DNA of 64,000 nt. It comes from Rostrohypoxylon terebratum. Lineage: Eukaryota; Ascomycota; Sordariomycetes; Xylariales; Hypoxylaceae. The stretch lies in contig MU385885.1 of assembly GCA_022497145.1 (NCBI GenBank), positions 62,001 to 126,000 of the forward strand, in the 5' to 3' direction. A model generated the notes under the pieces. It made no database searches. It was given only the letters and a program-made list of their open reading frames with translations, and had not been told where the DNA came from. Shown here piece after piece: positions 23,584 to 34,596 of the stretch (position 1 is the first letter of the stretch; each line of letters starts with the position of its first letter). The position numbers and the translations under genes are program-made.

Positions 23584-25242
23584 AATTGGCCTTGTATATC
23601 GTCAATCTCATGACACCAAAGCTACGCTATCGTAAATATCCAGATGGTTGAGAAGTCGACGACCTGATTTCTTTCCTTCCTAGAAGGACCGACAAAAACC
23701 AAAGACCGAAGACCCCAACACATCAACTGAAGGAAACCCGAGTCCGCAAATATCGAGAAATTATCGAAAGGAAATACTCTTGTCCTAAAAGGAATCACGT
23801 GAGTGGCATCCGCCACCAAGAATCCATCCATAGATAGGTTGTTTTGATAAGAATGCCCTGTATCCTCTACGCTTCTACCTACTCAAAGGAGTAATCTATG
23901 CTTAAGCAGTTGTAAATCAATATCCCAATCATGGATATTTACCTGCGTAGCTGACAGTGTTACCCCTGAAATGAATCCGATATACGCATACAAGGCGTTA
24001 GTCTGGGGGTATGCCGGATAACATTGAACCTTAAGCTTATGAACTTTGGCGATAATCACGAGATAAGGGGATGAGTAAGCACCTGCTTTCTCGAGCTAAG
24101 CTTCGAAGTTGACTAGCATTTAGACCAGCATCCAATTCTTACCCTTACAATGTTACATACCTCCTTACAATCAAGCATCAATTGCTTGTGCCATTGCCAT
24201 TGCCATTGCCATTCCCAATATCGCCGTTCCCGGATTATCGGAATATATGCTTCGAATTCAAACATATCGTCGCAAGGGATATTATCGTCGCAAATCCTGG
24301 TAATAGGGCTGTTTGATGTAACAATGTCGAATTACTTACGTATGCAGCTGGGACTATCTTTCGAAAAAAAAGCCACTGATAACGAAAGTCCTTCTTTTGC
24401 CCAAGTGAGACAATGCCGTACCTATCGGTCCATTGGAACCTGAACCCTGCCCATGCAGCAGCCGATCATCATGCTGGCCCTAGTACTACGTACTACATAC
24501 ATGTAGGTACCTGGGTAGTACTTACACATGTTATGTACTAGTATTACTTCTTATCAGCGGGAGAGAAGGACGCAGCTGGCAGCTGGAACTAAGAAGGCGG
24601 CCTGATCTCATCTTTGTCTCTCGTTGTCGTCGACCAATGAGAGTCGGATATTCCCAATTCGAGGATCCAGCCCACAAGTCAAGTCGACATCCGGTGCTGC
24701 ACCCCACGGCTGATTGGCGACCACTCACCAGAGAAGGAAGACGGAAGACCGGGGTGCAAACTAAGCTCCAACGCCCGACCGATCTATGTTTACGTATTGT
24801 ACAATACAATCCACAATCGAAAACTTATCTAAGATATCCGATATCTATGATGCCCAGTTCCCAGTGCCAGGTGCCAGGTGGCTATCAGCGCGATGCAGGA
24901 TTCCGGGTTAAATAAGATGGCTTGCTACTGCAGCATAGCTTTGCGCAACGTATCACACATTCTGTTCATCCTGTTCGTTCTCTTATTCCTCGGTGCCGAC
25001 ACTGTCAAGTTCCTCTTTCGACAATCCCTCATGAAAACCGTCCATCGTCAATCCGGCTTCCCCGATAGAATATATTCGACTTACTATACCTATCATTGAG
25101 CCTCATCTCATCCCATCTAGCCGATTATTTTCATGAGAGTACCGTTTGGCGATAAACACAATACTAAATTCAATAATAAATTCAATATCAGAAAATTTTA
25201 AAATTTTAAAGGCACTCACGTGCCATTGATCAAATTTTCACC
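23584..25242. other. Intergenic after APN2, no MAT gene
   Basis: A 1.66-kb spacer. I looked for an alpha-box or HMG-box coding region because of the COX13-APN2 pair and found none. It holds a CCATTG repeat (24191-24213) and a cluster of TAGTAC/GTACTA palindromes (about 24480-24545). Confidence 0.6.
24191..24213. repeat. CCATTG hexamer microsatellite
   Basis: Three perfect CCATTG units and a partial fourth. Confidence 0.8.
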
Positions 25243-27235
25243 ATGGCGGGTGACAGTATAGAGAGACATGAGTCTCATGTCCCAGCTGTGACGACCTTAT
25301 TCGCCGATGGAGATGTGCCTGATCATCTAGCTGAGATGTCCGAGGACGAGGCGGCCCTCGCCGCACTCGGTTACAAGCAAGAATTCAAGAGAGAATTCTC
25401 TGCGTGGACGACTTTCGCCGTCAGTTTTGCTGTGATGGGACTTCTTCCAAGTATCGCGACTACTATGTGGTATGGACTTGGATACGGTGAGTTGATCTCA
25501 CAGACGTCACCTGTATGAATTTTATAAATAGGACAATATACTGATATAATTACCTACGTAGCTGGCCCTGCTGCGAACACTTGGGGTTGGCTGTTATCAG
25601 TGGTTTTCATTCTATGTGTGAGTAGCCAATCCATTGTCGAGTATGGGTGCTTTCGATCTCATCCCTCTTTTAATAGGTCGCTGCTTCGATGGCCGAATTG
25701 GCAAGTAGCATGCCAACATCCGGTGGTCTTTACTATGCGGCGGCTGTTCTCGCGGGTCCGAAATATGGCCCATTCGCGGCTTGGATTACAGGTTGGAGTA
25801 ATTGGTTCACGCAAGTTACCGGTGCTCCTAGTGTCGACTACGGATGTGGTGAGTCTCAATTCTTCTTAGATATCTATAATCACTTACTAGGTAGTTATGA
25901 AGACTAACCTGTTTCCTCCCCCTAAGCTGCCATGATTTTGGCCGCAGCATCTATAGTGAACCCAGAATACGTACCGACGAACTACCAGACCTTCCTCCTG
26001 ACGGTTCTTATCATGTTAACACATGCCTGCATCAGCAGTATGCCGACACTGTGGATTGCGAACTTCAATTCCGTCGGCACTGCCATCAACCTCCTTTGTC
26101 TCTTCATCGTTATCATTATCATCCCTACCGCCGCCATGGGCGATCCGAAGTTCCAACCTAACGAATGGGCCTGGGGCATCCAAAATGGCACGGATTGGCC
26201 TGATGGAGTTGCTGTTTTGATGTCCTTCTTATCAATCATCTGGACCATGTCCGGCTACGACGCCAGCTTCCATCTTTCTGAGGAATGCTCGAACGCATCG
26301 ATTGCCACTCCGAGATCCATCGTCATGACCGCTGCCTCGGGATCTATTTTCGGCTTCATTCTCAACACGCTTATCGCATACACAATTCAAGACGTGGGAG
26401 AAGTTATTAACAGTGATCTGGTAAGAAATCCATCCACACGAATGCTACAATAATAAGCTTGCGGGAAGTTGTTGCTAAGCAATATCACTAGGGACAACCC
26501 TTCGCCGCATACGTAATTCAAATCCTCCCACGCAATACTGCCCTCGCCGTCCTCGCCATGACCATCGTCTGTGCCTACTCCATGGGTCAAGGGTGCATGG
26601 TCGCCGCGTCCCGAGTGTGCTTCGCCTACGCGCGCGACGACTGTTTCGGCATCGTCAGCCGGCCTCTCAAGAAAGTCAATCGATACACTCTGACACCCGT
26701 CAATGCCGTATGGTTCAACACGACGATCGGCATTCTCCTGCTCCTCCTAATCTTCGGCAACACCGCCATCGACGCCATCTTCAGCATCGGCGCCATCGCC
26801 TCCTACATTGCCTTCACAACCCCCATCTTCCTCAAGATCGTCTTCGTGGGCAACAAATTCCGTCGCGGGCCCTGGCACCTAGGCGCTTTCAGCTTGCCCT
26901 CGGGTATCGCGGCGTGCGTGTTCGTCGTCGTCATGATGCCGATCTTGTGCTTCCCGAGCGTCAGGGGAGACGATCTGACGCCTGATGCGATGAACTGGAC
27001 GTCCCTCGTCTACGGCGCGCCCATGGCGTTCGTCGTTATCTGGTTCTTCGTCGATGCGCATAAGTGGTTTAAGGGCCCGAAGATCAATATCGAACACCAT
27101 ATGCTGCACCAACAGCTTATGGGTGTCGAGGGCGTTGATGCGTCGAACGGGGGGAGCGATGCGAGTAGCGGGAATGGAAAGGATGCTGATGCGGATGTGG
27201 AAAGGGGGTCCGTGGCTAAGGCACCCGTGGCGTAG
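25243..27235 (+). CDS. Amino-acid/GABA permease (APC superfamily), five exons
   Basis: Plasma-membrane or vacuolar permease of the APC superfamily, closest in type to fungal GABA/UGA4 and choline permeases; the substrate cannot be fixed from sequence. Exons 25243-25486, 25562-25617, 25677-25848, 25927-26420 and 26492-27235 encode 569 residues. All phases agree. About 12 hydrophobic segments are present. Family motifs include SMPTSGGLYYAAA in the second segment, WITGWSNWF, and the helix-6 region MSGYDASFHLSEEC followed by APRSI-like TPRSIV. The N- and C-termini are hydrophilic and probably cytosolic. It is separated from APN2 by a repeat-bearing spacer. Control by AreA, whose gene starts at 61.7 kb, is plausible but not shown. 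Confidence 0.9.
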
Positions 27236-28302
27236 AGGGGTGATGAGACAGACATCACGATAGCGAATATTTGCGATTGATGCTTTACAGGAGATAGATT
27301 TGGACTGTTAGATGACTATAGAATATTGTTTCAAAATTTAATACTACTGTTTACTCAGTAACTACTTCACCAATCACCAACATTATATTAGTTACGCATT
27401 CTTGAGACATCTTCAGGTGGATGTTTCTGAAGGTCCGTTAACAGTGGCAATGATTTGTCTCATATCTTAATTGCCATGTGGCATGGATATCCCTCTCCCT
27501 TGCATGGCGAGTCAAACACCATCCCACGTTTTTCGCCATCTCCGTGTCCCCGTTATCAACACCCCGGGACTTCGTCGAGGTCCCCACCACAGTCGACGAT
27601 AACGCTAAGCATCCATAGGTCCCGTCGAAAACCTACCTAATTGCTACCGCGAGATATCCGGATACAGGTCGAAACGAGGCTATCGCGAACCCCTTAGTTG
27701 AATCAGGTAATGCCGCGTAGACTTTCCAAATGAGGTAAGGACGGAAGGTACTGAGGTCGGGGACTAAGGCGTTCGGGAGACTGGGGATGAGGGCGCTAAG
27801 AGATAACAGCCGCAGCTTGACGTGATGCCTTGGCCTCTTGGCCTTTGGGCTGGAGTAGGGGCTCGCTTTAGTGCATTTGATGGCACTAGTGTGGAATTGA
27901 AGGTATCCATGGATGTATGCCCCTTTCCCGAAGTTGTGATAGCTCAGTTTGGTTGGGAACTTAGCATACTTGCGGTGCGGTGTGAGGTGTATACATATTG
28001 TTCGTAAAGCAATACTCAGACATGTCTCACAAAGATTGCGAACCTAGCCTACTGCCAATCTTTGAATTTGTGCTAGTAATTATGATACCAAAGTGATTTC
28101 GAGAAAGGCTTGTTGTTGAATCGAGGGTATCTTAAGCAAACTTATTAGCTCTACTGAATAATAAGGTGAATCTCGTATAGCATACGGCGAAACATCTCAT
28201 CGTAGCGACATGGCGCTTCCACAGTGACAAGATGAGTCGCAATAGAACTGATTCCTCCTTAACGCGGCACTAAACGTTCCACAAATCCCACTGCACACCT
28301 AA
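27236..28302. other. Intergenic between convergent permease and CENP-O genes
   Basis: 1.07 kb with no supported gene. Short open frames here have no recognisable domain or codon pattern. Confidence 0.6.
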
Positions 28303-29320
28303 TCAAGCATCACCAAGCCTCTTAACAACCTCCTCAACCCTCACACTCCCCCCAAGAAGCTGTCTAACAGCCTCCCGATCCTGCCCATTCTCCCCCTGCG
28401 CGACCATCTTCAGGATATCGCCATCATCGCTGATAACCAAGCGTCCGGACCTACCGTCGCTCCACTCCACGCGAATCTGCTTGGCCTGCGCGTCCGCCGC
28501 GCTGATATCCACGATGGGCACGTCGACCTCCTTCGTCGCCTTCTTCTTCTCGAGCCCCGCCTCGCTACGCAGATCCCCGATCACAGCCGTGCGGTTATGG
28601 TACCGCACCAACTCCCGGCGCAGCGCGCGCACGAACGCCGCCAAATCCTGCTTCTTCGGCGCCCCTTCATCATCTCCATCTCCATTCCCATCCCTCTCTT
28701 TCCCCGCAGACGGAGGTGGCGGAGGAGGCAGGTGTCGCGCCGACAAACCCGGAAGCGGCACGCACGGGGGCACGGTATGCCGATGTATCCGCAGGAAGCG
28801 GGACCCCGGGTACGGCCGGTTCAGCAGGACATAGTAGGGGCGCAGGAAGCGCGCCTTATACATGATCTCCAAGCGCAGCCCCAGCACGCTGCCGCCGTCC
28901 ACCGCGCACGGGTCCGGGTCCCGCACCTTGAATGTCGTCACCGAGGCGCACGCGCGATACAGACACTGCTGCTTGTACGCCAGCTGCTCTTCCATTCTGA
29001 CTATCAGCTGCTGCGACCGCGCGTTGTGGGACGGCCGCGCGCGCTTCGAGGTGCTTTCGCGGAGGAGTTGGCGTGTTGGGGAGCTGGTTAGGAGGGTGGC
29101 GGTTTGCAGGTTTATGTCGCGTTTTAGGGACTCGACTGTTTGGGGGTTAGTGGGTGTTTTCAATGGCAAGGTATACGATCGTTTGTATTTGTATGGATGA
29201 GAATTGTGGTATTTTATTACCTTGGTCTCGTAGACTTGCGATCTCGTTGTCGAGTCGATCTGCGACGGAGAGTCCTGAAGTCACGAATACCTCTGGAAAC
29301 TGGATTTCTTCGGTCGCCAT
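28303..29320 (-). CDS. CENP-O/Mcm21-like kinetochore protein
   Basis: Probable subunit of the inner kinetochore COMA/CCAN complex, which links centromeric chromatin to the outer kinetochore. Exons 29221-29320 and 28303-29135 encode 310 residues. The N-terminal exon (MATEEIQFPEVF) leads into a coiled coil (RLDNEIASLRDQ, VESLKRDINLQ). The CENP-O core follows: LYRACASVTTFKVRDPDP, then VLGLRLEIMYKARFLRPYYVLLNRP, RFLRIHRHTVPPCVPL and FVRALRRELVRYHNR. A Pro-rich, Gly-Asp loop interrupts the core. The intron (85 nt) keeps the frame. The family call rests on the pattern of the core; fungal CENP-O proteins are fast-evolving. Confidence 0.82.
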
Positions 29321-30124
29321 GTTGACTCGCGATGCGATGATCTCATATGTTAAAGAGTTGAAGAGCGAAATGTAGAATGTTGAATGTTGAATGTTGAATG
29401 TTGATTGATTTGTTCTATGACGACGCGAAACCTTAAGACGCGTTCCGATTGATAACCCGGCTGATAACGATAAGCGAGGTGGGGAAGACGTCGAAAATCT
29501 AGATCATGGTGGGGTTAGAGTACCCTGTACCATGTACCTGGACTGCCTGGTATGGCTTAGTCATGTGTCGAGCCAGGGTTTTCTTTTTGTTGGATCCGAT
29601 TTTGATTGGACCAAAGTTAACACGTCCATCTACTTCTACTTCTAGTACTTCGTACATTCTTGCTTCTTCTTTAATCTTTCGTACCCAGTGACAATCCCGT
29701 TTAGCCACGATGGACTGAACAGGGAACTATCAATTGGTGGTTTTCGAGGTTCTACAACTTGGGCTTTCGTCTCTTCCGTCTTTTTAGATCACTCGTTATT
29801 ATTTACTCGTCACTTATACTACTACAAGATTCCCATTCTGAGATCCACTTTGCCACTTGGAGGCTCGATTCCAAAGAGGCCACGGTTGCTGATCTTTTTT
29901 TTATTCTGCTGTGTGTTGTGTGTTGTTGACTTAATTTTATCGGACCAATATTATTACTTTCTATTCAATCTAAACTAGACATATACACCATTTGTGTACC
30001 CTCTACTTCGATCCTAACTCATTACGATTTGTCCTACCTGATCCCTAGCGACCTACGAAGTCCTAGCAATCACCATCTTCCCCCCAACCCCGAACGCTCT
30101 AGATCGCTTTGCGCCGAAGTACGA
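29321..30124. promoter_or_regulatory. Divergent promoters of the CENP-O and acetyl-CoA transporter genes
   Basis: An 804-bp AT-rich spacer between two start codons. Four copies of GTTGAAT-type words occur near 29375-29405. No gene was seen. Confidence 0.55.
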
Positions 30125-31901
30125 ATGGGTGTCGAAACTCGACGGTCTAAATCCAAGAAAGGAGACGACTTGTCTGTCTCGACGAGCGGCCGCGTAAATG
30201 GTCACTCGAACGGCAACATGAACAATAATATCGAGTTGCGACGCAAAAACGTCGCCCCGCAGGACTCCGGCCAGGTCACCGCGAACCTCATGGCTCGCGA
30301 GTCTTTTTCCCTCGACGAAAATGTGCCGAAAACACCGGTCGTGAATAACCATGGATTTTGGGAGCTTCCTATACAAGATCAGAAGAACTTTATGTTGTTG
30401 GTGTTGTTATATTTCTTACAGGGCGTCCCTATGGGTCTTGCGAGTGGCTCCGTGCCGTTCCTCCTGAAAGAGCATCTTTCGTTTGGCGAGATCGGCGTTT
30501 TTAGCTTGGCGTCATATCCGTATTCCCTAAAATTATTTTGGAGTCCGATCGTGGACGCGGTCTGGAGTCCGAAGGTGGGAAGGCGAAAGAGTTGGATTCT
30601 TCCGATTCAGCTCATGTCCGGGTTCGGCATGTTATATCTGGGGTCCATGATTGAGGATTTGATGGCTACGACTGGCAAGCCGGGAGGTCCGAGTGTCTGG
30701 AATTTTACCGGCTGGTGGTTCTTCCTGGTCTTCATGTGCGCTACGCAGGATATTGCCGTCGACGGCTGGGCTCTGACGCTACTTACCCCTGGAAATGTGT
30801 CCTATGCTTCCACCGCCCAGACGGTTGGTCTTACCGCTGGCCAATTCCTATCTTATACCGTTTTCTTAGCCTTCAACTCCGGCGATTTCGCCAACCGATA
30901 CTTTCGCTCTGTACCATCGGAAGAGGGTCTTCTAAGCTTAGGCGGGTACCTGACGTTCTGGGGATGGGCTTATATTGCTATTACTATCGGGCTCGCCTTG
31001 TTCAAGAAGGAAGAGAAGACGAAGAATGAGGATGGTATTTGGGACGTTTATAAGATCATGTGGGACGTATTGAAATTACGGAATATTCAAACCATAATTA
31101 TTGTTCATCTCATTGCGAAGATCGGGTTCCAGGCCAACGACGGTGTCACAAATCTCAAGTTATTGGAAAAGGGGTTCGGAAAGGAGAACATGGCACTGAC
31201 GGTACTGATCGATTTCCCCTTCGAGATAGGTCTGGGTTACTATGCTGGAAAATGGTCTCAGGAATATACCCCTATGCGGCTATGGTGTTGGGGATTCGTG
31301 GGCCGTCTCATCGCCGCCGTCTTTGCTCAGATCACTGTTAGCATTTTCCCGGCTGGTGGTGTTCAGTCTTGGTATCTACTTCTGGTTATCGCCGAACACG
31401 TGTTCTCGACGTTCACTTCAACCGTCATGTTCGTTGCTGTCTCCGCTTTCCACGCCCGAGTTGCCGATCCCGTCATTGGCGGGACTTATATGACACTTCT
31501 CGCAACGTAAGTTTTCTTCTACTCGGTGAATGTCGTCACGCTCCGTCAGCTAACTTTGAAACAGGGTTTCCAACCTTGGCGGTACATTCCCCAAGTACTT
31601 TGTCTTACGTTTAGTAGACGCCTTCACACAGGCTACTTGCCACCCCCCGACAGAAAAGCTTGATAGCTCGACGTTGAAAGGGCCTCTTGTGACAGAGGCG
31701 TTTTCTTGCGCGGTCCAAGCTGAGAGGGAAAGATGCGAGCACGGAGGCGGTAGCTGTGAGATCCTCCACGACGGGTTCTACATCGTCAATATTCTCTGCG
31801 TTATCGTGGGCTTATTGACTTTTACTATGTATATTAGAAAGAAGGTTCTAATATTGCAGGGTTTGCCGCTGAGGGCGTGGAGGTTGGCTGGATCCCGGTA
31901 G
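30125..31901 (+). CDS. Acetyl-CoA transporter, SLC33/AT-1 family
   Basis: Polytopic membrane protein of the SLC33 family, which brings acetyl-CoA into the ER/Golgi lumen in animals. Exons 30125-31506 and 31565-31901 encode 572 residues. The ATG at 30125 is the first in frame; the frame upstream lacks an ATG. A hydrophilic N-terminus (about 110 residues) precedes roughly 11-12 membrane segments. Family motifs are LYFLQGVPMGLASGSVPFLL, SYPYSLKLFWSPIVDAVW, CATQDIAVDGWALTLL, KIGFQANDGVTNLKLLEKG and VADPVIGGTYMTLLATVSNLGGTFPK, the last one joined across the intron. It looks intact. Confidence 0.93.
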
Positions 31902-32280
31902 TAGCGTGTAATCTAGTTGCATGATATAGATCGCAAATGACAAGCATTCTTTGATACCCATTGGTGTTCGCGATCTCTGGATGAATATGATTTTACCTGA
32001 AACGAAATTGATTGCGCACATTCATACAATCCCTTTGTTCAGTTTCTATTGTTCTCGCCCGTGTATAGTATTGTGTAATTGGAGACTATTGTACGGGGAC
32101 AGTCGTTCTTAGAATTCGATGATAAATATATCGAAGTTTTCGGCTCATATGCTATCTTTTTCTTTCTTTTATGGCTATCATCATCCCTATCACCATCTTC
32201 TTTCATCGTCGATATTATCATCAATTTTATTCATTACCTACCATTTATTCCATCGACCCCTTTCATTACCACTTCTCATC
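31902..32280. other. Intergenic, AT-rich
   Basis: 379 bp with the 3' flank of the transporter and a very AT-rich leader for the next frame. Nothing else was seen. Confidence 0.5.
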
Positions 32281-32979
32281 ATGCCTTTAATCACATGCTT
32301 TGCTTGTGAAAAGCTTTTCGGTGTGCAATTCTTCTACAAGCTTACTTCGCAAGATATGTGTCATTCCAAGATGACACAGGAATGTAATGAGACAATGAAA
32401 GGCCTATGTACGGATTGCCAATACGGTTTCGAACTAGGTGTTCTCCGGGCTATGGAAAGTGTAAAGGATGCGCGATGGGACATGTTCCAGAACGACAAAC
32501 ATATCACGAGGACTCTAGTGCATGTTCTTTACCAAACGGCTAACTTCTGCGAACGCGAATACAGGTCCACGGTCCACCCGGTCATGAGACAAGAAGCAGC
32601 CAAGATGCTGTTGCGCTGGTACGTGGAATGCAACTTCGAGGTCATCGACAAAGCGTTGCAGGACATGGACCTGAAATGGCCCAAGCTGCAATGGGGTGTC
32701 AACGTGCGCAGGGAGCTAGGATACCAGGCACTAAAAGCCTGGTCCAATCGAAACTGGCCTAATTGGGATATTAACTGGGATATCGACTCTGCATCAATAG
32801 TCAGGTCCCGTGTTCAAGAAGAGTCCAAGGCGATAATCGAAGAGGCCACGACCCTAGAACCTATCCTCCGGCTCTTGTATAGACTGAACGAGGGTTCAGT
32901 CATTGTGGATGTTGGCATAGCGGACCTCGAATTCTCGTGGAGTGTACGAGACTGCGACCTACCCCCAGATGAGCATTAA
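32281..32979 (+). CDS. Hypothetical protein with N-terminal cysteine pairs
   Basis: Single-exon frame of 232 residues that I do not recognise. The N-terminus carries two CxxC pairs (C6/C9 and C43/C46) with C27 and C35 between them, which could bind zinc. The rest is predicted mostly helical and is rich in Trp in the second half (NRNWPNWDINWDID). No signal peptide or membrane segment is evident from ATG 32281. The frame extends upstream to 32119, but that part is AT-rich and reads like leader DNA. Codon use looks like that of a real gene. It stands alone between the acetyl-CoA transporter and a long spacer. The function is unknown. Confidence 0.6.
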   Translation: MPLITCFACEKLFGVQFFYKLTSQDMCHSKMTQECNETMKGLCTDCQYGFELGVLRAMESVKDARWDMFQNDKHITRTLVHVLYQTANFCEREYRSTVHPVMRQEAAKMLLRWYVECNFEVIDKALQDMDLKWPKLQWGVNVRRELGYQALKAWSNRNWPNWDINWDIDSASIVRSRVQEESKAIIEEATTLEPILRLLYRLNEGSVIVDVGIADLEFSWSVRDCDLPPDEH

Positions 32980-34596
32980 TAGTGAGTACCTAAATTCGAC
33001 TATGGGCAATTACTAAGTAGATTTTCAACGGCACCGGCACCCGGGACTGAGCACCCGTAGAATAAGAATCGGGTTCGACAGATCAACAGTTAATACAGAC
33101 GTCGAACCATATCATCTTGACTTTCACTACGAATACTAATGCCTAGTAGACCACATTTGATTTCATGCGTGAATTTCATACTACATGATAACTCTGTGAT
33201 GAGAAGCGTCCGTCTCTACGTCTCGCAGTTCGTATCCTGCGTGTCCCCTAAAATCGTACAGATTCACGTCGCTCCATAACGTGTCTAAATGATACATAAC
33301 ATGACGGCGTGTAACTACAGATGGTCGCGATATTTATCTTGATGATGCTGGGTATCACTTTTAGCTTGGATCCGAATACAGAGGAAAAGGGGTAAGATAT
33401 ACGAAAAATAATGATGGATTACTTACATCGTACATATATATATCGCTTCGTTCTAGATGAAATCATGCGTGTAGGCAAGCTGGCAACGGTAGTAAAGGCC
33501 GACTACACTCGGCCCTGTGCACAATGAGCAAGCAAGCCCAAGTATTATCAAGTACCTAGTAGTACCAGGAACGAAAAACGACTCACAAACCCCCCGTCAA
33601 TAACACGGCTAGAATACCCAGTTATGCCCTCGTCGGTATATTCAAGCTAATATTCATTGGAAAGGGGAGGATCGAGATATAAAGATACAGAAGAACGTTT
33701 AGAGGCCCTTGTATAATATTCTGGCTGAAGACTTTGGTGTATCTAGTAAATGTCTCAAGTGAGTGCCATACCTCGCTAGGAAGACGCTCTTAGTAAACCT
33801 TTCTCTTACCATTAAATTTTGGCTTCTATTATATCGTATTTTGAAGGTTTTAGTAGTTTTGCTGCTTGGTATTGAAGGAATTGAGTCGGTCATATTCTTG
33901 TGCTGCCGGAAGAGGAATACCGAGGCCATGTCTGGGGGCTTAGAACATAGGGGCTCGGCCAGTATTCTTCCTTGATGACATGGATGTCTTAGAAAGTACG
34001 AGTAGGTAAATATACCGAAACGTAAACACTTCATGGGTTTAGATACGAGGTAGATCTTGAATGAATGAATGGATGGATGGATGTTTCGACGACAACTGCA
34101 ATCCAGCTTCCTTACCTGGTAGAAGAATTCTTACTTCTCAGTAGGTAGTCAGTTAATTATATATTATAGAATGAAATCTCCTGTCAATGTTTATCTATAC
34201 CGTTCACGCGTACTAGCGCATTCTCAACGGCTTTTCAGAACGTAGGTAAATAATCTAATACATTAAGTTTTCTCATGTATCATCACTCTTCTCGTCTATC
34301 CCAAACTCACCAGTCTCCGCCTCATAGACTCGCTCGTTGCTACAAGCGCTTAACCCCTCACCTACATGAACGCCACTTTCGAGTCATCCGCTTACCGTTA
34401 CGTACCAGCCCAGCCACTTTTCCCTCAGGTTTCACGGTCAGCTCAACAATCCGAGGTAAGACATGATAAGTCAGCGAACACTCAACAAAATTGCCGACGA
34501 CTTGGCTTACATCATACCATCTCGATCTTATATCCGATATCTCCACAACGCTTACTATCTCCAAACACGCCGTCTGATCCCGATGATTTCTCACTT
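32980..34596. other. Intergenic, 1.6 kb
   Basis: No gene was supported. A tetranucleotide tract (GAAT/GGAT units) lies at about 34058-34082, and an AGTACCTAGTAGTACC palindromic stretch at about 33552-33568. The remainder is AT-rich. Confidence 0.55.

Noticed and set aside
23584..25242. A mating-type gene after APN2
   Set aside because: No reading frame in this spacer encodes an alpha-box or HMG-box motif on either strand.
28597..29091. 164-codon frame opposite the CENP-O gene
   Set aside because: Antisense shadow of a GC-rich exon with Arg/His-rich random composition.
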